Below, in pieces: positions 43,232 to 53,088 of a stretch of DNA of 64,000 nt; within the stretch, counting starts at the first letter, position 1; every line of letters begins with the position of its first letter. The notes under the pieces were generated by a model, which saw nothing but the letters and a program-made list of their open reading frames with translations, had not been told where the DNA came from and did not search any database. Position numbers and translations under genes: made by a program. This DNA is from Clonostachys chloroleuca (lineage: Eukaryota; Ascomycota; Sordariomycetes; Hypocreales; Bionectriaceae): positions 5,766,001 to 5,830,000 of the forward strand of contig JBANAY010000004.1 in NCBI GenBank assembly GCA_037952775.1, read 5' to 3'.

Positions 43232-44002
43232 TCAAGTCAAGCATCCTCGCCAGCCCAAGCCCGCCTGATCAATTCCCTGACTGGTGCCTGCTCGACCGTG
43301 TCGGGGATTCCAGTATGGCTTTGCCAGTGCCGACTCGGCCGCCTTGTCAATATTCTCCTCCTTGAATCCCGGCTTCTTGAGACCGCGATCCACCCCGATG
43401 CCCCCCAAGAGCGCATTCAGTCCACGGACCGCATCGCCTTCACTTCCTGGCAGAGATTTTGCAAGTACAGCCATGATATCGAGATTAATATTAGGGGCGT
43501 TGTACGACAGTGCGTGAGGTAGGACCACGATGTGTGTCTGGGTGTGGGGCAAACCGAAGCCGCCGTCTAGTAGCGAGCAGAATCTTGGGATCCGATTTTG
43601 TTGTCTTGACGCCGTTTTCGGTCTCTCCTAGCATCTCGGTCCTTTCACTGCCGGCGTAGATGGTAGGAACGGCGGTATGCGGCAATCCAGTCCGGAAGCT
43701 GATGGCCTTTCCGAGACCAATAGTGCTTCCCGCCTCCAATGCTGTTGAATTTTCTTCACTTCTTCTTAAGCTTCTTGTGTGACGTTGAAGGGCGTGTGCA
43801 TGCGAGCTTTGATGTAAATACCGGCGATATTGCCTTTGAGAAGATTGGAAATGCTCTCGGCCTGAAAGGCCTGCTCCGGCGTTGAAAGCACAAGTGGCTT
43901 CACAGCATTCAATCTCGACGGCTCGGCGGGCTGCTTATTGAGCGTGTCGGTGCCGAAAGTGATCCGAACAAGATTCGGCCTGTAGACAAAACGGGAAGTC
44001 AT
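43232..44002 (-). pseudogene. Maleylacetate reductase-like, internally deleted
   Basis: From ATG 44002 the minus strand reads like the iron-type alcohol dehydrogenase family member maleylacetate reductase: MTSRFVYRPNLVRITFGTDT, PLVLSTPEQAFQAESI, MHTPFNVTQEA. Then the frame breaks with part of the conserved GADxVVAIGGGS segment missing. It resumes with STIGLGKAISFRTGLPHT and TIYAGSERTEMLGETENGVK, then jumps to PHTQTHIVVLPHALSYNAPN and a C-terminal part ending near 43232. Roughly 100 residues between the ENGVKTT segment and the LPHxxTH segment, including the metal-binding His region, are absent. At least two frame changes plus the deletion make it non-functional. The enzyme family reduces maleylacetate to 3-oxoadipate in hydroxyquinol/resorcinol breakdown, consistent with an aromatic catabolic setting. 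Confidence 0.8.
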
Positions 44003-44411
44003 CGCGCGTGCTCATTGTGATCCGAAGAATCACCGCTCCGTGTAAGGAATTCCCCGACGTGAAAATAAGGTGCTACAAATGTGTTACAAATGTGTTGTCA
44101 TGTCAGGCGAGCGTGTACATGACTCCTCACAACGCGGGGGGTTAGCCGACAATGGTTTGCCTGATTTCGCCGCTCCGGCACAATTCTTTCCGCTAGACTT
44201 GAAGCCCGCGGGGTGAAGTCGCTGATCAATAAAGTTTAAGGCATTGGAGGTGGTGGATGACATGATATGGATATCAATCGCTTTCTGTAGGATGCCGGCT
44301 GGTCTACTCTGAAAACCTCATCAGCCATCGTTCAACACAGCGACCATCTATCCTGTGATTATCTTTTCTTTTGTCTTTGCCCCTCACCTTTGTACGGAAT
44401 TCACCTGGTAT
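44003..44411. other. Intergenic region
   Basis: About 410 bp. Contains a short tandem duplication (acaaatgtgtt twice near 44087-44107). No gene. Confidence 0.4.
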
Positions 44412-44693
44412 ATGAACAGGGCGTTGTACAAACGAGGTAGATCGGAGAACCCTGACGCCGCCTTTGGGGTGAAGAACTGGTTGGTTTTTGACATTGGTGT
44501 CGTCTCTGATGTCGATGGTCTTGCCGAGAAATGCAATGCGTATCCATCAACACGGCTCATGAACTATGGTTTTGTTCTTCTGACAGGTAAGGAATCTAAA
44601 GTGTTAGGTTATCAAAAGGCTTTGGAGGCGCTTCAGAAGCAAGACGCTACCAAGCTAGAAGTAGTCAATGGACTGCTGATGCCTCGCTCATAG
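44412..44693 (+). pseudogene. Fragment resembling the end of a polyketide synthase ketoreductase domain
   Basis: A 93-codon open stretch from an ATG reads SENPDAAFGVKNWLVFDIGV, VSDVDGLAEK, RLMNYGFVLLTGKE and LEVVNGLLMPRS. The order (a DIGVV-like strand, a variable helix, an NxGFxxLxxxE stretch, then a V-x-GLLxP segment) is that of the C-terminal end of the KR domain in fungal highly reducing PKSs, just before the carrier domain. No other PKS domain is found around it. I treat it as a relic; a genuine small gene cannot be excluded. Confidence 0.35.
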
Positions 44694-44977
44694 ATAGCAG
44701 CACCGACTAAATTAACAATAGAATAATCCATGAATTTTATGGGACAAACTCTGGACGGGAAAGGACAGCCTGCGCGGCATACTTTGCGTGGTAAATCCAA
44801 CCCGTGCTTCGCGAATTATCATAAAGCTGCAACTCGTAATGCTGTTTCAAAAGCTAACTTGGTCCGCAAAGCTTGTCTAGCTCGTGTCATTTCTTTTCGA
44901 CGCCATTAGCAAGAACTCTATGTCAAATTATGCCTTTATTTAATGCCCATAGGACGATGCAGGTTTACGCAAGGATG

Positions 44978-45991
44978 TTAGCTATAGCCTCCAATCTTCT
45001 CCATCGTCCTTTCCCAACTCTTCCATGCCCTCTTTGCAAATTTCTCAGGAGTCTCTGGACTCTGATCGAATAGGAACCTTGAGAAGGTCTCCATGGTGGT
45101 TAGTCCATCAAACTTCAACGTCCCAAAAAGGGCCTCGGTCAACGCATCAAGGGGCAAACAGCCCCCGTGTTCTTCTTCCCAGGCGAAAAGTCTGGCATTC
45201 CGTGACCAGGCCATTCTGGGGAGCTGTTCGGGGCTGTGGAAGGGATGCCCCTCCACGAGCGGTGCGTCCAGTAGTTCAGCATCGCACAATTGGACATAGA
45301 AGACTTTGCTGACATCTAGCTCCTGCACAAGTCTGTTGATTGATTCTTTGAGGCGTTGGTCCCCATTCTCGCCTTTGCAGCCCGGCTTGGTAGGGTCTCC
45401 CCAAGCTCGGGCAACAATATGGTAGGTGTCAAGGCATAGGCCAAAGTTGGGCCTGTTGACCTTTTTGACGACCTCCAATGTCCCCTCCCATGTGTCGATG
45501 TGCGTCCCCCAGGCTACACCCTCGTACGCGAATGAGATAGGAGGCTGTTCTGCCAACCCTATTTCGGCCATCTCTACAAGATCCTTGACTATGACGTCCA
45601 TGTTGCCTGTCGTGCCCTGAGAAAGCCAATTGGTTGGAATCTGGACGAGTTGAATGTCAAGATGCTTGGCGAGTTTCATCCAGAGCTTAAGCTTCTTGAT
45701 GCGCTTCGCATGTTCTTCGCGATCTTCGAGACCTTCGTAAAACCAGAACGGCTGCAAGATGCACGGCTTAATGCCCAGGGTGTCACAGATGCCTTTGATC
45801 CGCCTGGCCCCTTCAATCATGTTGTCATTGTTGGTCTCTCCGATGAACTCTCTCGTGTAAAACGTAATGTCATCCTCAACCAACTCGATGAGTTTAAAGC
45901 CTTGCGACACCGCCGCTTTGAGCCGTCTTTTAATAGGATGAACTGTTTGATGGCCTAGTGAAGGCGAAGCGACCGCAGGTATGAACGGCAT
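44978..45991 (-). CDS. 3-dehydroshikimate dehydratase
   Basis: Single-exon gene, 337 aa from ATG 45991 (MPFIPAVASPSLGHQTVHP). It is a sugar-phosphate-isomerase-like TIM barrel of the fungal QutC/qa-4 family: GFKLIELVEDDITFYTREFI, RRIKGICDTLGIKPCILQPF, WFYEGLEDREEHAKRI, QLVQIPTNWLSQ, PPISFAYEGVAWGTHIDTWE, NRPNFGLCLDTYHIVARAWG and KVFYVQLCDAELLDAP. The acidic and His residues expected to hold the divalent metal sit in ELVEDD, AYEG, LDTYH and the C-terminal E. It converts 3-dehydroshikimate to protocatechuate, the committed step of quinate/shikimate breakdown, in the cytosol. It is intact and is divergent (415 bp) from the quinate/shikimate dehydrogenase gene, suggesting a shared promoter. The broken paralogue lies 3.4 kb away. 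Confidence 0.93.
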   Translation of the reverse strand: MPFIPAVASPSLGHQTVHPIKRRLKAAVSQGFKLIELVEDDITFYTREFIGETNNDNMIEGARRIKGICDTLGIKPCILQPFWFYEGLEDREEHAKRIKKLKLWMKLAKHLDIQLVQIPTNWLSQGTTGNMDVIVKDLVEMAEIGLAEQPPISFAYEGVAWGTHIDTWEGTLEVVKKVNRPNFGLCLDTYHIVARAWGDPTKPGCKGENGDQRLKESINRLVQELDVSKVFYVQLCDAELLDAPLVEGHPFHSPEQLPRMAWSRNARLFAWEEEHGGCLPLDALTEALFGTLKFDGLTTMETFSRFLFDQSPETPEKFAKRAWKSWERTMEKIGGYS

Positions 45992-46406
45992 GATTTAAGA
46001 AGGAAGAGTCGAATTTGCGGTAGCTGCTTTACAAAGCATCCGTCGCTGCCTAGAACGTGGAAAATACGTAGATAGTTAAGAGCACTTCAACAATCCCGCA
46101 GGAGCAAAGCCGGAAGACAATTTTCTTAGTTACCCCGCGAGTTTGAATTTTTCCTTACCCTTCTATTTTAGTGATCATTTTCATCATAACTTTTCCGTTT
46201 CCGTGCATTCCTCTTCCTCAAAGGGTTATAAGCACGGGACAAGGCCGGCCAAGGTCTTTTCCGAGGTACGCAGAGGGCAGCCTGGACAAACAGTAATAGC
46301 ATTGATAAACAAAAAAGAAGTATTTCTGCCCTGGCGATCAGATAGATGAATTGCTATTCAAATCGTGCCAAATCATTTCGTCATCTTTTATCATTTTCCG
46401 CGAATC
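45992..46406. other. Divergent promoter region of dehydratase and dehydrogenase genes
   Basis: 415 bp between the two start codons of two consecutive-pathway enzymes, so coregulation is likely. I found no certain binding site for the quinate activator by eye. Confidence 0.5.
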
Positions 46407-47321
46407 ATGGGGTCACAAATTCGCGAACGCCTGTACATTGCTGGTGGCCCCGGGGGCGACTCCATCGGACCCAAAGTACATGAATATGTCGCATCAACGC
46501 TGGGTCTTAAATACTCCTGTCAGTTTCTGCAGCTAGAAGTTGTCGAAGATGTCGTGGAGCTCTTTCGAAAGCCCGACTTCGCCGGGGGACTGGTCACTAT
46601 GCCCCATAAGAGGACAATTGTGCCTTACCTCGATCAATACGACGACTTGGTTACTATTCTTGGTGCTTGCAACTGCGTGTACCTGTCAAGGGATGGCAAA
46701 CTTCACGGCACCAACACCGACTGGGTCGGCATCCATGACACTATTGTTGCGGCCACTCCTGATCATCAGCCAGGAAGAATTGGCATGGTCTACGGTGCTG
46801 GAGGAGCCAGCAGAGCCGCCATTTATGCTCTTTGGGTGAGCCTCAAGTGCAGCAAAGTATACCTCGTCAATAGGGACGAAGTTGAAGTTCGAGAGGTATT
46901 CGAAGAGATCCATCGAGTGCCAGCGAAATATTTCCCGGAGGTCGTGCATGTCAAGACAGTCGCACAATGTGCCAGTCTTGCCGCACCATACTATACCGTT
47001 TGTACTGTCCCGGATTTCCAGCCTGCGACGTTCAAGGAACTTGAAGCTAGCGATGTCTTTCAAACCTTCCTGAAAAAGGGATCTGGAGAGGGCGGGTTGG
47101 TTTTGGATATGTGCTACCACCCGCGCATAACTAGGAATCTAAAGATGGCTGATCAATACGGGTATAGAATGATTCAAGGGCACACTGTATCAGCTGCTCA
47201 ATTCGCTGTTCAATGGAACTTGTGGACTAGGCAAGATATCACCATGCAGCCTGTCTTTGATATGGTAGAGAGATTGGTCCGCGAGAAGGAGGCTGCTTTG
47301 GTTGCGACAGAAGTCCATTAA
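46407..47321 (+). CDS. Quinate/shikimate dehydrogenase
   Basis: Single-exon gene, 304 aa from the ATG opening MGSQIRERLYIAGGPGGDS (the frame is open 14 codons further upstream with a less favoured start). Shikimate-dehydrogenase fold: the catalytic Lys motif GGLVTMPHKRTIVPYLD, the NTD motif GTNTDWVGIHD (catalytic Asp), the glycine loop YGAGGASRAAIYAL and the Gln of GHTVSAAQFAVQWNLW. Fungal catabolic quinate dehydrogenases (QutB/qa-3) and related monofunctional enzymes have this layout, in contrast to the biosynthetic domain inside AROM. It oxidises quinate to dehydroquinate and/or shikimate to dehydroshikimate with NAD(P). With the divergent dehydratase this makes the two-step shikimate to protocatechuate module. 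All catalytic residues are present. Confidence 0.9.
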   Translation: MGSQIRERLYIAGGPGGDSIGPKVHEYVASTLGLKYSCQFLQLEVVEDVVELFRKPDFAGGLVTMPHKRTIVPYLDQYDDLVTILGACNCVYLSRDGKLHGTNTDWVGIHDTIVAATPDHQPGRIGMVYGAGGASRAAIYALWVSLKCSKVYLVNRDEVEVREVFEEIHRVPAKYFPEVVHVKTVAQCASLAAPYYTVCTVPDFQPATFKELEASDVFQTFLKKGSGEGGLVLDMCYHPRITRNLKMADQYGYRMIQGHTVSAAQFAVQWNLWTRQDITMQPVFDMVERLVREKEAALVATEVH

Positions 47322-48060
47322 CAAGCATTGACACGGAGTATATACCTCCCACAAGAAAAAGATAGTGTTATATTCTAGAAATCAACAGAACTTTAGCCCT
47401 AGAGATGACTGATGATTCAGCTACGTAGATAGCTTGAAGTGTCGACATTCCTATAACCAATGTCGCCGCGCCAAGTAGTGTCCACATCGCCAATAAATCA
47501 GCGGCTTAGCCTTAGGAACTAAGATAAGAATATCATGAAAAATCTCAGCTTCAATCGTGATTTTTGCTTATTGATAAGTAGAAATCCATCGATGGGATCA
47601 TCCGCATGCGATTCCAAGGGTTACTTAGCCCAAACCATTGTGCAGCAGACGACCCCTGTATGCACTACGGGGTTCTGTACATGTTCACTCACTGTAGAGG
47701 CGTCACCGTGCCCGCAAGAAGGATCAATCACTTGCATAGGTGTATTTAGACCGGATCAGAATCTCAAACATAATTCAAGGAACTCGCCCGGCAACTTGAA
47801 GGACTACCCGCCCAGTATTCTAGATATCTCGACAGAATTTGGACAATGACTACCTATCAATGATCCTGATGTACGGCGAAACCCAAACCGAACGGCTAGA
47901 AAGCACATTCGTGTAGATAGCTACCACAGGGGGACGACCGACCTAAGGGAGGAAAACATCACCCCTTCAAAACCAAACTGCCGTTTATCCAGTGGTGTTT
48001 TTCCTTGCTTGGGGGGAGCGGGGGGGGGGTTGAGATTCTTATTTAGGTCTATATAAATTT
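47322..48060. other. Convergent intergenic region
   Basis: About 740 bp between the 3' ends of the dehydrogenase and second SDR genes. Contains G-runs near 48012-48030. The 104-codon ORF at 47535 has no family resemblance. Confidence 0.45.
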
Positions 48061-49086
48061 TTAGCACTGGGCCAGATCAGAATCCACATGCAAGGCACTT
48101 ACGTAGAGACCACCATCGACTCTCAGAATGATTCCCGTCTGGTAGTTGTGGAAGTAAGGGCTAGCAAAATACAGAGCTCCCTTAGCGATATCTAGCGGAG
48201 TGCACAAACGTTGCAAAGGAACGATAGAAATCAGAGCGTTTTTGCTTTCCTCATCGGGCGTTTTACCTATGAATTCACGCATCAAAGGCGTCTCACTGAT
48301 GGAAGGTGAAACCCCGTTGATTCGAATGTTTCTGCCAGCGTATTCATTGGAAAGATGTCTGGTGATCATGTCAACGGCGCCTTTGCTGGCGCCATACCAA
48401 GTCAGCTTGGTGGTAGGGCGTTCTGTGATGCATGAACCAATATTGATAATGTCGCCGCCGCCCCTTTCCAGGAAGTAAGGAACGATGACTCTGACGGAGT
48501 GGAATATACTCTTGACGTTGATATCGAACAGGCCTAAAGGACTTGAGTTAGTCTTATAACAAGGGACATGACCGCTTTTTGATAGGTGACAAACGGTCGT
48601 AGAGCTGTTCAGTCACGTTGTGAGAGTCCTGAACTGTGTAAGTCCAACCAGCGTTGTTCACAAGAACATCCAGGCGTCCGTAGATTTCTTTGGCGGAGGC
48701 CAGAGCCTTGTGCCAAGCATCTACCGAGGTGACATCTAGTCGAATGAACGTAGCGCTACCGCCACTAGCAATGATAGCCTTGGTAACCCTGCGGTGATCC
48801 AGGTCAATACCGTCACTTGCATTGCCTCTGAAGCACGGACGAAAGTTTTCAGATAGCACTTACCGGTTTCCACCCTCTTCGTTAATGTCAGCCACCAAAA
48901 CTTTAGCGCCCTCTGCAGCAAATAATGTTGCGATTCCTTCACCAAAGCCTATGGTTGGGATTCCACATCAGCCTCAAAGGATGTTTGCCGACCCCTTAAT
49001 GGGACATTTCTCAGAGAGGAACTCTTACCACTGGCTGCACCAGTTACCAAGGCGACCTTATCAGCGAGAAGGTTGTGTCCGGCCAT
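48061..49086 (-). CDS. Short-chain dehydrogenase/reductase, 3-oxoacyl-ACP reductase-like
   Basis: Four exons (49086-49029, 48948-48864, 48788-48595, 48533-48061) close to 269 aa. Splicing restores the cofactor loop VALVTGAASGFGEGIATLF, then VLVADINEEGG, VLVNNAGWTYTVQDSH (NNAG), LFDINVKSIFHSVR, the catalytic Ser-Tyr-Lys set INIGSC and WYGASKGAVDMITRHLSNEY, and RINGVSPSISETPLM. The Asp in VADIN after strand two favours NAD. This is the classical FabG-like SDR group; substrate unknown. It shares a 463-bp divergent promoter with the aldehyde dehydrogenase, and the pair could oxidise an alcohol through an aldehyde to an acid, which is inference from layout. The third intron uses a weak donor (GTTTGT). 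Confidence 0.88.
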
Positions 49087-49549
49087 TTCGAATATTCAGG
49101 GTAGGTGTAAGACGGAAAAATTCAGGGTTCTCTTCTCAACCATGATCACGAACATAACACTTCGTTTTTTAACTTCGCCATCGTCACAATTCGGATAACC
49201 CAAATTCCCGCACCGGCAATTATCATCGCGTACCCAGCAAATCGCCCCAAGCCTAAGCCACTTACAAATGGATTCGGCATGGCACCCGAAACTCGGGATT
49301 GTGCTGAGCCGTGTGATCGAATATCAAGGTGTAATGATAAAGCATGATGTCATACAGAGGGGAGCGTCCTAATCTTTATCCGATGGTGGGGGCTCAGGAA
49401 GCGAAGCCACGGACTCCCGGATTTCGTAATCAGCTTCATCAAGTATTCTTCATTTAACTCGAGCCAACCATGTAGGGAGTTTGTTGTAGGAGGTTATTTT
49501 GCTATCGAATCGAATCAGATCAGATCAAATCGTAGGTCAATATTACAAC
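49087..49549. other. Divergent promoter region of SDR and aldehyde dehydrogenase genes
   Basis: 463 bp between divergent start codons. AT-rich pieces near the ALDH start contain a repeated gaatc/gatca pattern (49505-49530). No gene. Confidence 0.45.
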
Positions 49550-51477
49550 ATGTCTTTGTACGAGGGACGACTGTTCATCAACGGCGAACTGAAGACAGCT
49601 AAGTCCGGCGAAACGTTCCCGCTACATGTAAGTCCTCGCATCGCGCATGCGCCCTCTGTCTCAGGCGACTTGCTGACCTGAATGACCAGAGTCCCGTTGA
49701 CGGGCGACTCCTTGCCAATGTTTCCCGCGCAGCCCAGGAGGATGTCGATGCCGCTGTAGAAGCTGCTGAAAAAGCCCAGCCCGCATGGGCCGCTACCCCG
49801 GCTAAGGAGCGGGCGCGCAAGCTCCGAAAGTTTGCTGATCTCATCGAAAAGAACAAGGCAAAACTTGCGAATGTAGGGCCTCCGATCGTGAACAGTCTAA
49901 GCGTGCCTTGAAACCTAACACATGAGCTACCGTAGCTTGATACCGTTGCCATGGGCAAGCCGCTCACCGGAGCCTTGGCTGACGTCGATGAGGCCCGTGA
50001 TTTCACATATTTCATGGCTGGCCTGACCGAGTCGGGTGTTGGCCAGACCTCTCTCAACAGTCCCAAACATGTGAACATCACCCTCCGGGAGCCTTTTGGA
50101 GTTGTCGCTAGTATCATCCCTTGGAACTTCCCTACGAACATTGTACGTACTGCATGCTTAGTAGCCTTAGCCCCCCCCCCCCCACATTACTGACAACGCT
50201 TAGTGGACTCATGATGTCTGCCCTGCGATTGGAGCTGGTAACGCCATGATCCTCAAGGTATGACGATTGGCATCGCTGCTTTAAGACGTGAAGATATTTA
50301 CATCAGATGATTCTAGGGCTCTGAGAAGGCGCCATTAAGTGTAGGTCTCAGTCCTTAAGTCAATATACCGAAGTGTGATGAGAACTGACGGGAAACAGTC
50401 AATTTTCCTCGGACAGCTGTGCCATGAAGCTGGCTTCCCGCCAGGTATAGTTCAGATCGTCAATGGTGCGGGTGATACAGGCGCCCTGCTTTCCTCACAC
50501 ATGCGTATCCGGTAAGTTTCTTCTAGGGTTGAAGTCAACACTCTCAAAGCCTGAGGCGACATTGTTCATATATTGACCCATTCTTGTAGCAAGATCAGTT
50601 TCACCGGCTCCACGAACGCGGGCAAGTCCATCATGTCAGCAGCCGCCAAGTCTAACATCAAAGATGTCTCTCTGGAGCTTGGCGGAAAATCTCCCTTAGT
50701 GGTGTTTGCCGATGCTGATCTCGAGCACGCTGCCCGTTTGGCGGCCTTTTCATTCACATTCAGTATGAGACTTTCAGCCGAGGCCAGCGTGGGAATGCCG
50801 AGCTAACTAAGTAGATTCCGGACAAGTATGCACAGCTTCGACTCGGCTATATATCGAAAAGAGCGCTGCCGACGAGTTCAAAAAGCTCCTGATCCACGCC
50901 GTCAAGAAATTTAATCTCGGAGACCCCTCCAATAAGGATACGGACCTCGGTCCACAGGTCGATAAGGTCCAGTCTCAGAATGTGCGCAAGTTCCTCGACA
51001 TTGGACGCAAAGATGGCAAGGCTCTCATTGGTGGCGAAGCCGCAACTAACGTCGGCCCAAACTACATCAACCCTACTGTTTTCACTGATCTGGGCGACGA
51101 TAGCGATGTCAGCAGATTAGAGATTTTTGGACCCGTCTTGGCCTTGCATGAGTTTGACGGCGAGCAAGACGCGATCACCAAGGCCAATGACACAAATTGT
51201 AAGACTATCCCGCCTACTTTAGCACTGAGGGAATGGATCTAATGAATTTCTAGATGGTCTCTATGCCACAGTCTTTAGCAACAACGTGGCAAGAGCTCTG
51301 AGAGTAGCACGAGCTCTTCAAGCTGGAACGGTTGGTGTGAACGTTGCGTCTCCGTATGGTGCATATGAGCTGCCGTTTGGAGGGTACAAGGCTTCAGGCA
51401 TCGGACGCCAGAAGGGTAACAAGGCGGTGGAGCATTGGACTCAAGAGAAGACCGTTTATTTGCAGCATGAGTGGTAA
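49550..51477 (+). CDS. Aldehyde dehydrogenase (NAD(P)-dependent)
   Basis: Nine exons (49550-49627, 49690-49872, 49936-50142, 50204-50257, 50317-50340, 50399-50511, 50590-50762, 50815-51198, 51254-51477) close to 479 aa. Exon 5 is only 24 nt (GSEKAPLS). ALDH landmarks: [30 protein letters not shown] (cofactor Lys), [33 protein letters not shown] with the catalytic Glu, [13 protein letters not shown] with the catalytic Cys, [12 protein letters not shown], and [13 protein letters not shown]. It oxidises an aldehyde to its acid in the cytosol. Class is close to fungal aliphatic/aromatic aldehyde dehydrogenases; an aromatic substrate would suit the neighbourhood but is not shown. Intron 3 contains a 13-C run. 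Confidence 0.93.
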
Positions 51478-53088
51478 ATGCTACCCGAGCAAGTCATAGA
51501 TATCGGTAGTACCGCTGTTTGTAATTACTACTTAGAGTATGCTTAAAAATCATGGCGAAGGCTGGCACATCATCAATCAAGTAATTACTTGTCTATGTAG
51601 TCAGGAGGGCAGCAATAGGCGCACCGGTACCGGTGATAATAATGATTTATTACGCCCCTAGGTTAGATGCCTATGTAGGCCCATCTGATATCAACTTCTG
51701 TTGGACCGAAGTATTATGGAGTTCAGACCTGATAACTAAAGAGCTAAGGCCTATTTTAATAAAAAGTATCTTATTATATAAGAAAGGATATCATGTAATA
51801 AAAGTAGGCTGTATTTAGAAGTAATATAGATAGCTATAACTACATAAGATCTCTCTAGAAGATTTAGAAGAGATAAGACAGTAAGAATATATACATATGC
51901 CTATGTTTACTATTCTTTTCTCTGAAGTTTAAGACTTAAGTTCTCATTCACCTCGAGATTTGTGCCGGTGAGGATTGAGAAATTGAACAAAGTAGACATG
52001 TCATAGAAACTCTTTGTTCTTCCAACTATTGAGCCATGTCCCTTTCAAGGAGCCTCATTACTATACCACAGGTCATATCATGGTACTGCTTCTGTTGGAT
52101 TAATAGCCAAATATATCACTACCTAAGGTGGACCTCGAGTTTAAATAAGCTTTTACGTTGCGAGTAAGTGGCTGAAATAATGTTAAATATGGCGCACCAG
52201 AACGCCACTCCCAGCCTATCGTCAGGAGATTGGGGAAGATGTGGCCACTCCCTGCATTTTAGCAAACACTATAAAATTCAATATTACCCTCATAAAGGCT
52301 GGAACGAAAGCGCTCGGTTTATTTAATTACGACTCTCTGGTTTGAATGGGTGGAATGGAGAACGTCATGATTGATCATACCCTTCTTCGTAGATTCTGGG
52401 GATAGATGTCATGGTATAGGTAGGTGAAGAGTTATTGTACTTGAGAGCAACTAATCGCTGATTTACATGCAGGAATGGAAAGCCGGAGATACATAGGAGA
52501 AGTGCACTAACGATAGTTGGGCAGCTGGAGATATCGTGAACGAAAGAGCAGGGGTTCTCGGCCTAGTCAGATCTAGGCCCTCGACAGAGACAACCAATGC
52601 GAGAAACTCGACGGGTTCGAGATGATTCTGGACCTCTGTTCGTCCGCTTAGGGTCAAAATGACCGAACACCACCTTGCTCGCTATTTCCTGCGTGAATTC
52701 GTCCAGCCAAAAACAGGGATGGGCTTATCACTGTCATCAAATATGTCAGGTTTCATGTATGTTCTTACAGGACATGAGCTGCGGCAAGCTAAATAGAAGT
52801 GGCCTTTGGCGCTCCGTAACTGGGCTCGCGAGTCTCTACCAAGGACAGGGGATCCGGGGCTGGACAACGAAAACCGCCTTGTTTGAGCCTAGCAAAGCAA
52901 TAGCGCGCCACCAGCTGAACCACCATTGCTTTCGTGTGAGGCAATGCAGATCTGCTCCAATAGTGAAGCCGGGAAGCCGCAGCATATATAATGGTTGGAG
53001 TGCGTGGATTTTGTATTTCTCAGCAGGCTCATGGAAAAACTTCCCTCAACTCGCTGATCTTTGTCTGTTATCACAGTAGCTTTCCGTG
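51478..53088. other. AT-rich gene-poor stretch
   Basis: About 1.6 kb. The part 51640-51920 is very AT-rich with TA-dense words (tattatataag, ataatatagatagctata), the look of RIP-mutated repeat DNA, but no repeat ends were recognised. The remaining part holds small ORFs without family resemblance and the promoter of the membrane-protein gene. Confidence 0.5.
52985..52991 (+). promoter_or_regulatory. TATA box candidate
   Basis: TATATAA about 100 bp upstream of the membrane-protein ATG at 53089. Suitable distance for a core promoter. Confidence 0.35.
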
